Both the position numbers and the translations under genes were made by a program. A stretch of 64,000 nucleotides of DNA from Clostridiaceae bacterium Marseille-Q4149 (GTDB lineage: Bacteria; Bacillota; Clostridia; Oscillospirales; Oscillospiraceae), in the NCBI GenBank assembly GCA_018228685.1, contig CP073691.1:806001-870000 (forward strand), given 5' to 3'. The notes under the pieces are model-generated. The model saw only the letters and a list, made by a program, of their open reading frames with translations, did no database searches and was not told the DNA's origin. Within the stretch, counting starts at the first letter, position 1, and each line of letters opens with the position of its first letter. Shown piece after piece: positions 8,615-17,759 of the stretch.

Positions 8615-8822
8615 GGAGAACATGGCCCGGCTGGAGGAGATCGTGGCGCTGCTGGAAAAGGGCGACGCCCAGCTGAGCCAGTCCCTGTCCCTGTTCGAGG
8701 AGGGGACGAAGCTGGCGGCGGCCTGCCGCACGGAGCTGGACAAGGCCGAGCAGCAGGTGGTGCGGCTGATGAAGGGCCCCGACGGCGCGCCCATCGAAAA
8801 TGAATTTGCAAGCGAGGAATGA
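8595..8822 (+). CDS. xseB: exodeoxyribonuclease VII small subunit
   Basis: A 75-residue XseB, which coats the coiled coil of XseA in the holoenzyme. The family core FEENMARLEEIVALLEKG is at the N-terminus and the SLSLFEEGTKL block follows. The start lies inside xseA and is preceded by AGGGGAGG. Confidence 0.94.
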   Translation: MAKKTFEENMARLEEIVALLEKGDAQLSQSLSLFEEGTKLAAACRTELDKAEQQVVRLMKGPDGAPIENEFASEE

Positions 8823-8824
8823 CC

Positions 8825-9694
8825 ATGGAATTCAAGCAGCAATATGCGGCCTATCAGCAGGCCATTGAGCAGTATCTGGAGGGGCTTTTCAGCCAGGACA
8901 AGCCCTATGGCCGCCTGCAGGAGGCCATGCGGTACAGCATTCTGGGCGGCGGCAAGCGCATCCGCCCGGTGCTGACCCTGGAGTTTGCCCGGCTGGGGGG
9001 CATCGACTGGCATCTGGCTCTGCCCTATGCCTGCGCCCTGGAGCTGGTGCACAACTATTCCCTGATCCATGACGATCTGCCCTGCATGGACGACGACGAC
9101 CTGCGCCGGGGCCAGCCCACCACCCACAAGAAGTTCGGCGAGACCCTGGCGGTGCTGGCAGGCGACGCTTTGCAGCCGGAGGCCTTCCGGCTGATCGCGG
9201 AGGCTCCCTGTATGTCCGACGGCAGCCGGGTGGAGGCGGTGCGGGTGCTGGCCCGGGCCTGCGGCGCCGACGGCATGGTGGCCGGTCAGGTGCTGGACAC
9301 CCTGTACGGCATCCAGACGGAGGAGCAGCTGAAGGCTATGTACCGGCTGAAAACCGGGGTGATGATCTCCGGCGCGGCGGAGCTTGGCTGCGTGGCGGCG
9401 GATATGCCCGCCGACATGCGGGCCCAGGCGGTGGAATTTGCCGACCAGCTGGGCCTGGCCTTCCAGATCCGGGACGATATGCTGGACGTGGTAGGTGATG
9501 AGCAGGTGTTCGGCAAGCCCATCGGCTCCGACAAGGAGGAGGGCAAGATCACCTATGTGGACGTAGACGGCTTGGAGGGCTGCGCCCGGGCGGTGGAAGC
9601 CTGCACCCGGAGGGCCAAGGACGCCGTGGCCCAGTGGCCGGACCATGATTTCCTGTTCGCCCTGGCGGACCAGCTGGTGGACCGGAACAAGTGA
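8825..9694 (+). CDS. ispA: farnesyl diphosphate synthase, polyprenyl synthetase family
   Basis: A 289-residue short-chain prenyl transferase that condenses DMAPP/GPP with IPP to GPP and FPP for undecaprenol and quinone synthesis. The first aspartate-rich motif lies in LIHDDLPCMDDDDLRRG (near residue 80) and the second in FQIRDDMLDVVGDE (near 215). An ATG at 8819 is too close to GAGG; 8825 is preferred. It ends the nusB-xse-isp unit. Confidence 0.92.
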   Translation: MEFKQQYAAYQQAIEQYLEGLFSQDKPYGRLQEAMRYSILGGGKRIRPVLTLEFARLGGIDWHLALPYACALELVHNYSLIHDDLPCMDDDDLRRGQPTTHKKFGETLAVLAGDALQPEAFRLIAEAPCMSDGSRVEAVRVLARACGADGMVAGQVLDTLYGIQTEEQLKAMYRLKTGVMISGAAELGCVAADMPADMRAQAVEFADQLGLAFQIRDDMLDVVGDEQVFGKPIGSDKEEGKITYVDVDGLEGCARAVEACTRRAKDAVAQWPDHDFLFALADQLVDRNK

Positions 9695-9715
9695 GGAAAG
9701 ACAAATAGAAAAACT

Positions 9716-9750
9716 CAGGAGCACGGTGAAAGCCGTGCTCCTGGGTTTTT
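9716..9750 (+). terminator. rho-independent terminator after ispA
   Basis: CAGGAGCACGG (9716-9726), a 6-base loop, CCGTGCTCCTG (9733-9743), then GGTTTTT. Confidence 0.85.
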
Positions 9751-9773
9751 ATGCGGGCCTGTTTAATCGCGGC

Positions 9774-10277
9774 TTATTTCGCCCGGATGCGCTTTTGCTT
9801 TCTGCCGCAGACGGCCATTCCCAGCATGGCTGCGCCGGTGGGGAGGATCACCGCAGTCCACAGCACGGGACTGGCTTCATCGCCGGTTTTCGGCGAAGCG
9901 GGTTCGTCCTGATTCGGCTCATCCCCGGAGGGCTGAGACGGCTCGTCCTTGGGAGGCTGCGGCTGGTCGGGATCGTCCTCCGCCGGGGCGTCCATATCCG
10001 GGGCGGTTACGCTGACCGTGCCGGAAACCTCGTTGGAGGCGATGACAAGCGGCGCTCCGGAGTTGTTCTGCTCCGACGCCACGAAGATCACGCCCTCGGG
10101 GGATACGTCGTCATAGATATCCGCCGAATAATTGCGGCTGTTCACATAGTTCCGGAATGTGACGGCGGAGGGATCAGTGATGTCGTAGATCATCACGCCG
10201 CCGATGCGCTCCAGGCCGACAAAGGCATAGGTGCGGCCGTTTACCGTTCCCACGGTGACGTTCTCCGGCTCCGGTCC
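9774..10277 (-). pseudogene. 3' remnant of a sortase-anchored choice-of-anchor I protein
   Basis: About 168 codons of the end of a surface protein. The region ENVTVGTVNGRTYAFVGLER with GGVMIYDITDP and LVIASNEVSGTV is the last blade of the choice-of-anchor I beta-propeller family, whose members are several times longer. It is followed by a proline/acidic linker, a SPKTG sorting motif, a hydrophobic helix and a basic tail (KQKRIRAK). Upstream of 10277 the frame changes abruptly to unrelated sequence up to an ATG at 10355, with no signal peptide and no ribosome-binding site. Most of the gene has therefore been deleted and the remnant is probably silent. Confidence 0.7.
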
Positions 10278-10362
10278 CTTTGTAGGGAAGGAATGTAAAG
10301 TCAGCCAGCAGGATTGCGTGAAATGTGTGTGAAGCGGGGCGCGTGAATTCCCCAATGCAGCA

Positions 10363-10391
10363 CAAAACCTCCGGCCCCGCCGGAGGTTTTG
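10363..10391 (-). terminator. terminator after pepF, possibly two-way
   Basis: CAAAACCTCCGG (10363-10374), a 5-base loop and CCGGAGGTTTTG (10380-10391). It lies 17 bases beyond the end of pepF on the minus strand. Confidence 0.8.
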
Positions 10392-10407
10392 CGTGATGCG
10401 TTCGTTT

Positions 10408-12165
10408 TTACTTGACCAGGTCGCAGAACAGGTCGATCTCGTCGGCCAGGGACTGCAGGCCCTGACGCCAGAAGGCCTTGTCGGTCAGGTCGATGCCGGC
10501 GATCTTAGCGGTGTCCTCCACGTCGTTGACGGAGGTGGCGTGGAGCATCTCCTTATACAGAGGCACGAACTTTTCGCCCTCCTGCTGGTACTTGGCGTAC
10601 AGGCCCCGGGCGAACAGGCCGCCGAAGGCATAGGGGAAGTTGTAGAAGCTCAGGCTGCCGCTGTAGTAGTGGCCCTTGCACAGCCACATATAGGGGTGCA
10701 GGCAGGTCTGGTCCAGACCATCGCCATAGGCCTTCTTCTGGGCCTCCAGCATCAGCTGGCACAGGCGGTCGGCGTCCAGGAACTCCTGGGGACGGGCCTC
10801 AAACACCGAGGACTCGAACAGGAACCGGGAGTAGATGTCGCAGATGATCTGGCAGGCGTCGGACAGCTGGCTTTCGATCAGGGCCAGCTTCTCGTCCTTG
10901 TCCTGGGCGGCCTGGATGGCGGCGGTGACGGTGAGGACCTCGTTGAAGGTGGAAGCGGTCTCCGCCACGGGCATGGAGTACTCCTGGCAGATCAGGGGGT
11001 GGGTGAACACCTGCTGATCGTGGAAGGCGTGGCCCAGCTCGTGGGCCAGGGTGACGATGTCGCCGAAGGCACCGTCGAAATTGGTGAGGACGCGGCTCTG
11101 TCTGGCGCTGGGCACGCCGCAGTCGAAGGCGCCGCCCACCTTGCCATTGCGGGGATAGAAGTCAATCCACGCCTCGTCAAAGGCCCGCTCCACCATGTCG
11201 TGCAGCTGGCTGTCGAAGCCGCCGAAGATGTTCAGCAGATAGTCCTTGGCGTCCTGGGTGGTGTACTTCTTGTCGCTCTTGCCCATGGGGGCGAACAGCT
11301 CGTACCAGGGCAGACCGTTTTCATAGCCCAGGGCCTTGGCCTTGGCCCGCAGATACTGCCAGAACTTGGGCATATACTCGTCCATGGCGCCCAGCAGGGC
11401 CTCCAGGGTCTCCCGCTTCATGCGGCTCTGGTACAGGGCCTTGTCCAGGGGGGAGGCGTAGCCCCGGACCTGGCACTCGTTGATGACCTGCAGCTTGATG
11501 CTGTTGAGGGCGAAGGCCACGGAGTCCTTGATCTTGTCATAGCAGGCCAGCTCCGCCTCATAGGCGCTCTTGCGCACGGCGGGATCGGGGTCGTAGGCCA
11601 GGTTCCGGATGGCGGACAGGTTGGTGACGCCGCCGTTATACTCCACCTTCACGCTGCTGGTGAGGTTATCCCGCAGGCTTTCCCAGGCGGAAGCGCCGGA
11701 GATGTTCATCCGGGCGAACAGCTCCTCCTCCTTGTCGGACAGGAGGTACTTGCTGTCCCGGCGGATGTTCCGCAGCAGATAGCGATACTCCGCCAGGGCG
11801 GGGTCGGCGTCGATGATGGCGTCCAGATCGTCGAAGGCGGCCAGGGTGTGGCGCAGGGAGGCATCGGCGGCGGCGCAGCCGCTGATCTTGGCGCTGATCT
11901 GGTCGCTCAGGCTGTTGGCCTGGTTGTCGGCGGTGTTGGCGCTGGTGCGCAGGCTGCAGAAGATGAACAGCTTGCTGATCAGAGTCGTCAGCTGCAGCTG
12001 GCCGTCCACATAGCGGTGCACCAGGTCGGCGTGGGGCAGGGCGGCGGCCTGGGCCGCCAGGTCGTTCATACTCCGGATGGCCGCGTCCAGAGCCGCCATG
12101 TCGCCGGTAAAGGCGGGGTCGTCAAACCCCTTATAGAGAATACTCAGATCCCAGGTATCGTTCAT
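10408..12165 (-). CDS. pepF: oligoendopeptidase F (M3 family)
   Basis: A 585-residue cytoplasmic zinc endopeptidase that cleaves short peptides. The zinc site HELGH is at about residues 375-379 within TLAHELGHAFHDQQ, and the third ligand is expected in the EYSMPVAETASTFNE block just after. A longer frame to 12225 exists, but CAGGAGGAAGG lies just before 12165. It is a single gene between a terminator and the ygjP-like gene. Length matches the family. Confidence 0.93.
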   Translation of the reverse strand: MNDTWDLSILYKGFDDPAFTGDMAALDAAIRSMNDLAAQAAALPHADLVHRYVDGQLQLTTLISKLFIFCSLRTSANTADNQANSLSDQISAKISGCAAADASLRHTLAAFDDLDAIIDADPALAEYRYLLRNIRRDSKYLLSDKEEELFARMNISGASAWESLRDNLTSSVKVEYNGGVTNLSAIRNLAYDPDPAVRKSAYEAELACYDKIKDSVAFALNSIKLQVINECQVRGYASPLDKALYQSRMKRETLEALLGAMDEYMPKFWQYLRAKAKALGYENGLPWYELFAPMGKSDKKYTTQDAKDYLLNIFGGFDSQLHDMVERAFDEAWIDFYPRNGKVGGAFDCGVPSARQSRVLTNFDGAFGDIVTLAHELGHAFHDQQVFTHPLICQEYSMPVAETASTFNEVLTVTAAIQAAQDKDEKLALIESQLSDACQIICDIYSRFLFESSVFEARPQEFLDADRLCQLMLEAQKKAYGDGLDQTCLHPYMWLCKGHYYSGSLSFYNFPYAFGGLFARGLYAKYQQEGEKFVPLYKEMLHATSVNDVEDTAKIAGIDLTDKAFWRQGLQSLADEIDLFCDLVK

Positions 12166-12237
12166 GGTTCCTTCCTCCTGTTGTTGAATTCTTTTCCCAT
12201 CATACCACGTTTTACCGGGGGGCACAATAGGGAAATC

Positions 12238-12783
12238 TCATTTTGGTTCAGGGACTTTAATTGCCGGAGGCTGCTTCAGAAGGGCGATGCGCTGCCGGTA
12301 GTCCGGCAGGGTTTTCTCCACGAAGCGGTAGAAGTCCGGGCCGTGGTTTTTGTGGCGGATATGGGCCAGCTCATGGACCACCACGGCGTCGATGGCCTCC
12401 GGGGGATAGCGCATGAGAAACAGGGAAAAGCAGAGGCTGTTTTTTCCGGAGCAGCTGCCCCAGCGGGTCCGTGCGGCGGTGATCTGCAGGCCGGTGGGCA
12501 TCACGTCCATCCGGGCGGCCCAATAGGCCACCCGGCGGGGCAGATATTCCCGACCCTGACGGGCCAGCTCCTCCATCTCCCGGGCGGTGGGCTCCGGAGG
12601 GGAGGCTGCCAGCTGCTCCTGCTGGCGGCGGACGGTTTTCTCTACCCAGTCCCGGTGGCTGTCCACCACCCGGCGGATATCCTCCGCCGTGGCGGCATAG
12701 GGGGCACGGACCACCACCCGGCCGTCCCGCTGGATCTGGATGGCGATGGTCCGGCGGCCGGAGTGCACCACGGCATAGTCCAT
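12238..12783 (-). CDS. YgjP-like zinc metallopeptidase
   Basis: A 181-residue protein of the YgjP/DUF45 family (SprT-like zincins). The zinc motif HELAH lies at residues 137-141, with the following HKNHGPDFYRFVE block supplying further conserved residues. The preceding region around TRWGSCSGKNSLCFSLFLM is also family-typical. Substrates are not known. It starts 3 bases after the DUF1653 gene ends, so the two form an operon. Confidence 0.88.
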   Translation of the reverse strand: MDYAVVHSGRRTIAIQIQRDGRVVVRAPYAATAEDIRRVVDSHRDWVEKTVRRQQEQLAASPPEPTAREMEELARQGREYLPRRVAYWAARMDVMPTGLQITAARTRWGSCSGKNSLCFSLFLMRYPPEAIDAVVVHELAHIRHKNHGPDFYRFVEKTLPDYRQRIALLKQPPAIKVPEPK

Positions 12784-12786
12784 GGC

Positions 12787-13008
12787 TCAGTCCCCGATCC
12801 GCACGAAGCGGGGGCCGCGATACCCGTCCCGGTCCACGGCTTCCAGCCACATGGACGCGGGCCGCACCCACAGGCCGCCGTCACCGTACAGGGCGCGGTA
12901 TACCACCATGTCCTCCAGCGTCTCCGAGTGCCGGGCCAGGCCCAGCACCTGATATTCATTGCCCTTGAAATGCCGCCACCGGCCGGGGCGGATGGTTTCC
13001 TGCGTCAT
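12787..13008 (-). CDS. DUF1653 family protein
   Basis: A 73-residue DUF1653 protein with the family pattern GRWRHFKGNEYQVLGLARHS at the N-terminus and a conserved VYRALYGDGGLWVRP block. The fold is predicted as a small beta barrel; function is unknown. A longer frame reaches 13137, but AAGGAGGTGACCCCT before 13008 fixes the start. It is the first gene of the two-gene unit with the YgjP-like protease. Confidence 0.85.
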   Translation of the reverse strand: MTQETIRPGRWRHFKGNEYQVLGLARHSETLEDMVVYRALYGDGGLWVRPASMWLEAVDRDGYRGPRFVRIGD

Positions 13009-13163
13009 AGGGGTCACCTCCTTGTGTGATGGGTCCAGTATACAGGAAATCCGGCGAAAAAGGAAGTCCCTGAGACTGTCAAAAAACCCGGAAATCTTCC
13101 GCCATCGGAAAGGAAGATAGTTACGAAAGAAACCCATCAGGGGTGTCTTTCGTTTGCAATCAC

Positions 13164-13235
13164 AGGTTTTTCAGAACTTTCTAAGTTCTGAAAAACCTCA
13201 CTCAGCTTGTCAAAATTACTTTTTTGACAAGCTGA
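13164..13235. repeat. two tandem perfect hairpins in an intergenic region
   Basis: Hairpin 1: AGGTTTTTCAGAACTT (13164-13179), a 3-base loop and its exact complement (13183-13198). Hairpin 2: TCAGCTTGTCAAAA (13202-13215), a 6-base loop and its exact complement (13222-13235). They are 3 bases apart and lie between the divergent DUF1653 and DUF2804 genes, so they are not simple terminators of either. A dispersed palindromic intergenic repeat is possible. The rest of 13009-13296 shows no gene. Confidence 0.75.
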
Positions 13236-13296
13236 TTCCCTGTGGAAAAATGCGGCGGCGTGTGATAAAATGGAGAAAACGCAACGGGAGGGCACT

Positions 13297-14328
13297 ATGA
13301 TGCAGCATGAGATCACCACGTCGGGGCCCCTGCTGGACGGCAGCGGCAATCTGCGGGAGCCGGGCTATGCCAAGCGGCTTCTGCCCATCTATCGCCGGGC
13401 GGATATCAAGGCCCCGGCGTCCCGGATCAAGGAGTGGGACTATTACCTGGTGGCCAACGACCACTTCGCCGTGGCCCTGACCATCGACGACAACGGGTAC
13501 ATGGGCCTGGACTCCATTTCGTTCCTGCACTTCAATGAGGGCTGGGAACGCACCAAAAGCCCCATGCGGGCCTTTCCCATGGGGAAAACCGGCCTGCCGG
13601 AGTCGTCGGACAGGGGCACCACCGCTATCTCCGGAAGGGGCTATGCCCTGGTGTTCCGGCATGTGCCGGAGGGCCGGGAGCTGACCTTTCACATGGAGAA
13701 ATTTCTGGACGGCCAGACCATAGACGGGTCCATTGTCCTGACGGAGGAGCCGGAGGAGTCCATGGTCATCTGCACGCCCTTTGACAGGCCCGGGTGCTTC
13801 TACTTCAACCAGAAGATCAACTGTATGCGGGCCCGGGGCCAGGTGCAGCTGGGGGAGAAAACCTACGTCTTTGACCCGGCGGACTCCTTCGGCGTGCTGG
13901 ACTGGGGCCGGGGGGTGTGGACCTATCACAACACCTGGTATTGGGGCAGCGCCTCCGGTCAGGTGGACGGCGTGCCCTTCGGGTGGAACATCGGCTATGG
14001 CTTCGGCGACACCTCCGCTGCCAGCGAGAACATGCTGTTTTACGGCGGCAAGGCCCACAAGCTCAGCCAGGTGTGCTTCCACATCCCCCAGAGGGACGGG
14101 AGGGACGACTTCCTGTCCCCCTGGCGCTTTACCTCCGACGACGGGCGGTTCGAGATGAAATTTGTCCCCATTCTGGACCGGGCCGCCTGCACGGACGTGA
14201 AGCTCATCAAATCCGACCAGCACCAGGTGTTCGGCCACTTCACCGGAACGGCCACCCTGGACGACGGAACCGTGATCCGGGTCCGGGATATGATCGGATT
14301 TGCGGAAAAAGTGGAGAACAAGTGGTGA
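13297..14328 (+). CDS. DUF2804 family protein
   Basis: A 343-residue protein of the DUF2804 family, conserved in many bacteria and some eukaryotes; a beta-rich fold related to lipocalin-like hydrolases has been suggested, but no reaction is established. Conserved blocks include KEWDYYLVAND (near 40), DSFGVLDWGRGVWTY (near 203) and the tryptophan-rich NTWYWGSASG. CGGGAGGG precedes two adjacent ATG codons at 13297 and 13300. It converges with ftsZ and is separated from it by a terminator. Confidence 0.85.
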   Translation: MMQHEITTSGPLLDGSGNLREPGYAKRLLPIYRRADIKAPASRIKEWDYYLVANDHFAVALTIDDNGYMGLDSISFLHFNEGWERTKSPMRAFPMGKTGLPESSDRGTTAISGRGYALVFRHVPEGRELTFHMEKFLDGQTIDGSIVLTEEPEESMVICTPFDRPGCFYFNQKINCMRARGQVQLGEKTYVFDPADSFGVLDWGRGVWTYHNTWYWGSASGQVDGVPFGWNIGYGFGDTSAASENMLFYGGKAHKLSQVCFHIPQRDGRDDFLSPWRFTSDDGRFEMKFVPILDRAACTDVKLIKSDQHQVFGHFTGTATLDDGTVIRVRDMIGFAEKVENKW

Positions 14329-14331
14329 AAA

Positions 14332-14364
14332 ACAGCGCCCGCTCCGGAACGGAGTGGGCGCTGT
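14332..14364. terminator. two-way terminator between the DUF2804 gene and ftsZ
   Basis: ACAGCGCCCGCTCCG (14332-14346), a GAA loop, CGGAGTGGGCGCTGT (14350-14364), with one G-T pair and flanking A and T stretches. It serves both convergent genes. Confidence 0.8.
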
Positions 14365-14376
14365 GGTTATTATGGA

Positions 14377-15546
<1,170 letters not shown>

Positions 15547-15608
15547 GATGGTTCCTCCTGCCAGTATATATCGAAAGATAGCTGTATGCAATATAACGCG
15601 CTTTTTCT

Positions 15609-15637
15609 ATTGTATAACGGTTTTGGTGAACCGTCAA
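15609..15637 (-). promoter_or_regulatory. sigma-A-type promoter of ftsZ
   Basis: On the minus strand TTGACG (15632-15637), 17 bases, TACAAT (15609-15614), 63 bases before the ftsZ start. This gives ftsZ expression separate from the upstream wall cluster. Confidence 0.75.
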
Positions 15638-15672
15638 GGGGCGGGGGATGATTTCCCGGGAAAAGTTGCGGT

Positions 15673-16431
15673 TTAGCCGGGAATGAACCGGGCCTTGCCG
15701 TCCTTGTCCCACTGAATGGTGCCCTGATCGCTGCCGTCCAGCCGCTGGATCACCGCCGCCAGATAGTTCAGGCGATAGTCCAGATCGTCGTCGGATTTCA
15801 GGACCACATCAAACCGGTCCAGATAGCGCAGGGTGATGCGGCCGGTGTCCGTCAGGTCGATGGACTGGACATCCCCGGCCATGTCCTTGCCGCGCAGCAG
15901 CCGCCAAAGCTGCTGCAGCAGGTCCCACTTGTCCTGGTTTTCCGGGACGGCCAGCTGGCCCAGCTGGGGGGAGGTTAAGGTCAGGCCCGTGACCAGGGGG
16001 CAGGACTCCCCCTGGCCGGGCTGGAGCTTGTCAATGAGCTTACCGTTGCCGTTGAGCAGCCACAGGGCCCCATCCTGCTCCAGGGCCAGGGGATGGGTGC
16101 ACTCGGTGATCTCGATGCGCAGGGCGTTGGGCAGCTGGCGGCGGATGCGGACGGACTCCACATAGGGCAGCTGGTCGGTGATGGCGGCGGCGGCCTGGTG
16201 CTTGTTCAGCAGGAACAGGTTCCCGCCCTGGCGGATGCCGCTGGCCTGGAGCACCTGCTGCTGGGAATAGCGGGAGGTGCCGGTGACGAAAATCTGGTCC
16301 GCCTTGAAAAACAGGGACAGGGCCGCCACAATGGCGCCGCATATCATCACGAAGGTGAGCAATCTATAAAGAAACGCAAAGTTGCCCTGCCGTTTCCGGC
16401 GGCTGCGTCTGTGTCTGCGGGGTTGGGTCAT
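15673..16431 (-). CDS. divIB: division protein DivIB/FtsQ
   Basis: A 252-residue bitopic protein: a very basic N-terminus (about 1-18), a membrane helix (about 23-43), then a POTRA domain with the typical FVTGTSRYSQQQVLQASGI block and a C-terminal beta domain. DivIB stabilises the FtsL-containing divisome complex. The start is preceded by GGGAGG, so its first 68 bases overlap the end of murA. Confidence 0.9.
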   Translation of the reverse strand: MTQPRRHRRSRRKRQGNFAFLYRLLTFVMICGAIVAALSLFFKADQIFVTGTSRYSQQQVLQASGIRQGGNLFLLNKHQAAAAITDQLPYVESVRIRRQLPNALRIEITECTHPLALEQDGALWLLNGNGKLIDKLQPGQGESCPLVTGLTLTSPQLGQLAVPENQDKWDLLQQLWRLLRGKDMAGDVQSIDLTDTGRITLRYLDRFDVVLKSDDDLDYRLNYLAAVIQRLDGSDQGTIQWDKDGKARFIPG

Positions 16432-17701
16432 CGGAAGCGCCTCCCTCTGTGTTCTCTGTGTGTATGTGGGCCCCCAGAAGGGCCAGGTCCCCGGGCAGGT
16501 CGCTGTAGCCCCGGCGGATGTGGTGGAGGTGCTCCACCGTGGTGACGCCGTGGGCCTGAAGCCCGGCGATCACAAGAGCGGCTCCGCCCCGAAGGTCCAT
16601 GGCCCGGACCCGGGCGGCCTGGAGCCGGTCAACGCCGCATACCACCGCCACCCGGCCCTCCAGCCGGATGTCGGCCCCCATGCGCACCAGCTCCGGCACA
16701 TGGTGATAGCGGCTCTCGAAAATGTTTTCCACGAATACGGTGGTGCCGCTGCTGCGCAGCAGAGACGCCATCAGCACTGCCTGGGCGTCGGTGGGGAAGC
16801 CCGGATACGGTGCGGTGCGAATGGGACTGACGGCCCGCAGATGCCCGTCGGAGGTCAGTCGGATGCCGTCGTCCCGGCAGACCAGACCGCAGCCGGCCTG
16901 GCGCAGCACGCCGGTGACGGTGGACAGGTGGCGGTAGTCGATGTCCCGGAGGAACACGTCTCCGCCGGTGGCGGCGGCTGCCGCCAGGTATGTAGCCGCC
17001 GCGATGCGGTCCCCTAAAATCCGGTGGCAGCAGCTGTGAAGGGGCTGCTCCGCGCCCTCCACTACCACGGTGGAGGTGCCTGCGCCGTGAACGCTGGCCC
17101 CCAGCTTCCGCAGGAAGGTCTGCAGGTCCACGATCTCCGGCTCCCGGGCGGCGTTGGAGATGGTGGTGACGCCGGAGGCTCCTACGGCGGCCAGCATGGC
17201 GTTTTCCGTGGCCCCCACGCTGGGGATGCTCAGAACGATCTCGGCCCCGGTGAGGCACGGGGCGGTGCAGTTCAGGCTGCCGCCCTCCTCCCGGATGCAG
17301 GCCCCCAGGGTCCGCAGGGCGGACAGATGCAGGTCGATGGGCCGGGCCCCAATGGCGCAGCCGCCGGGGTACGACAGCTCCGCCTGGCCGCACCGGGCCA
17401 GAATGGCTCCCAGAAACACCACGGACGAGCGCATGCGGCGCATGAGCCGGTCCGGAATGTCCCAGCGGGTCAGGGTGGAGGAATCCACCTCCAGGTCCGG
17501 GCCGTTCCAGCGAACGGCGCAGCCCAGGTGCCGCAGGATGTCGATGGATGTGTCCACGTCCTCCAGATGGGGACAGCGCTGCAAAACACAGACGTCCCCG
17601 CTGAGAATACACGCTGCCAGAATGGGCAGCACACTGTTTTTTGCCCCCTGTACCGTCAGATCGCCGGACAGGCGGCGTCCCCCTTCTATCATCAGGCTCA
17701 T
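16364..17701 (-). CDS. murA: UDP-N-acetylglucosamine 1-carboxyvinyltransferase
   Basis: A 445-residue MurA, which transfers enolpyruvate from PEP to UDP-GlcNAc, the first committed step of murein synthesis. The catalytic cysteine is residue 115 in PGGCAIGARP, so the enzyme should be fosfomycin-sensitive. The substrate lysine lies in GAKNSVLP near residue 21. It lies between murG and divIB, an order seen in other Clostridia, and overlaps divIB by 68 bases. The last 30 or so residues (proline/glutamine-rich) are outside the usual fold. Confidence 0.95.
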   Translation of the reverse strand: MSLMIEGGRRLSGDLTVQGAKNSVLPILAACILSGDVCVLQRCPHLEDVDTSIDILRHLGCAVRWNGPDLEVDSSTLTRWDIPDRLMRRMRSSVVFLGAILARCGQAELSYPGGCAIGARPIDLHLSALRTLGACIREEGGSLNCTAPCLTGAEIVLSIPSVGATENAMLAAVGASGVTTISNAAREPEIVDLQTFLRKLGASVHGAGTSTVVVEGAEQPLHSCCHRILGDRIAAATYLAAAAATGGDVFLRDIDYRHLSTVTGVLRQAGCGLVCRDDGIRLTSDGHLRAVSPIRTAPYPGFPTDAQAVLMASLLRSSGTTVFVENIFESRYHHVPELVRMGADIRLEGRVAVVCGVDRLQAARVRAMDLRGGAALVIAGLQAHGVTTVEHLHHIRRGYSDLPGDLALLGAHIHTENTEGGASDDPTPQTQTQPPETAGQLCVSL

Positions 17702-17759
17702 ATGCCCCCGCCTTTCATAGCTTTTTCCCGCTATCCTATGCAGGGGGTGGGGCAGGGGG

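Noticed and set aside
10393..13029. 878-codon plus-strand open frame
   Set aside because: It is antisense to pepF, the YgjP-like and the DUF1653 genes, has no ribosome-binding site and a low-complexity Leu/Gly/Val/Gln/His composition typical of shadow frames.
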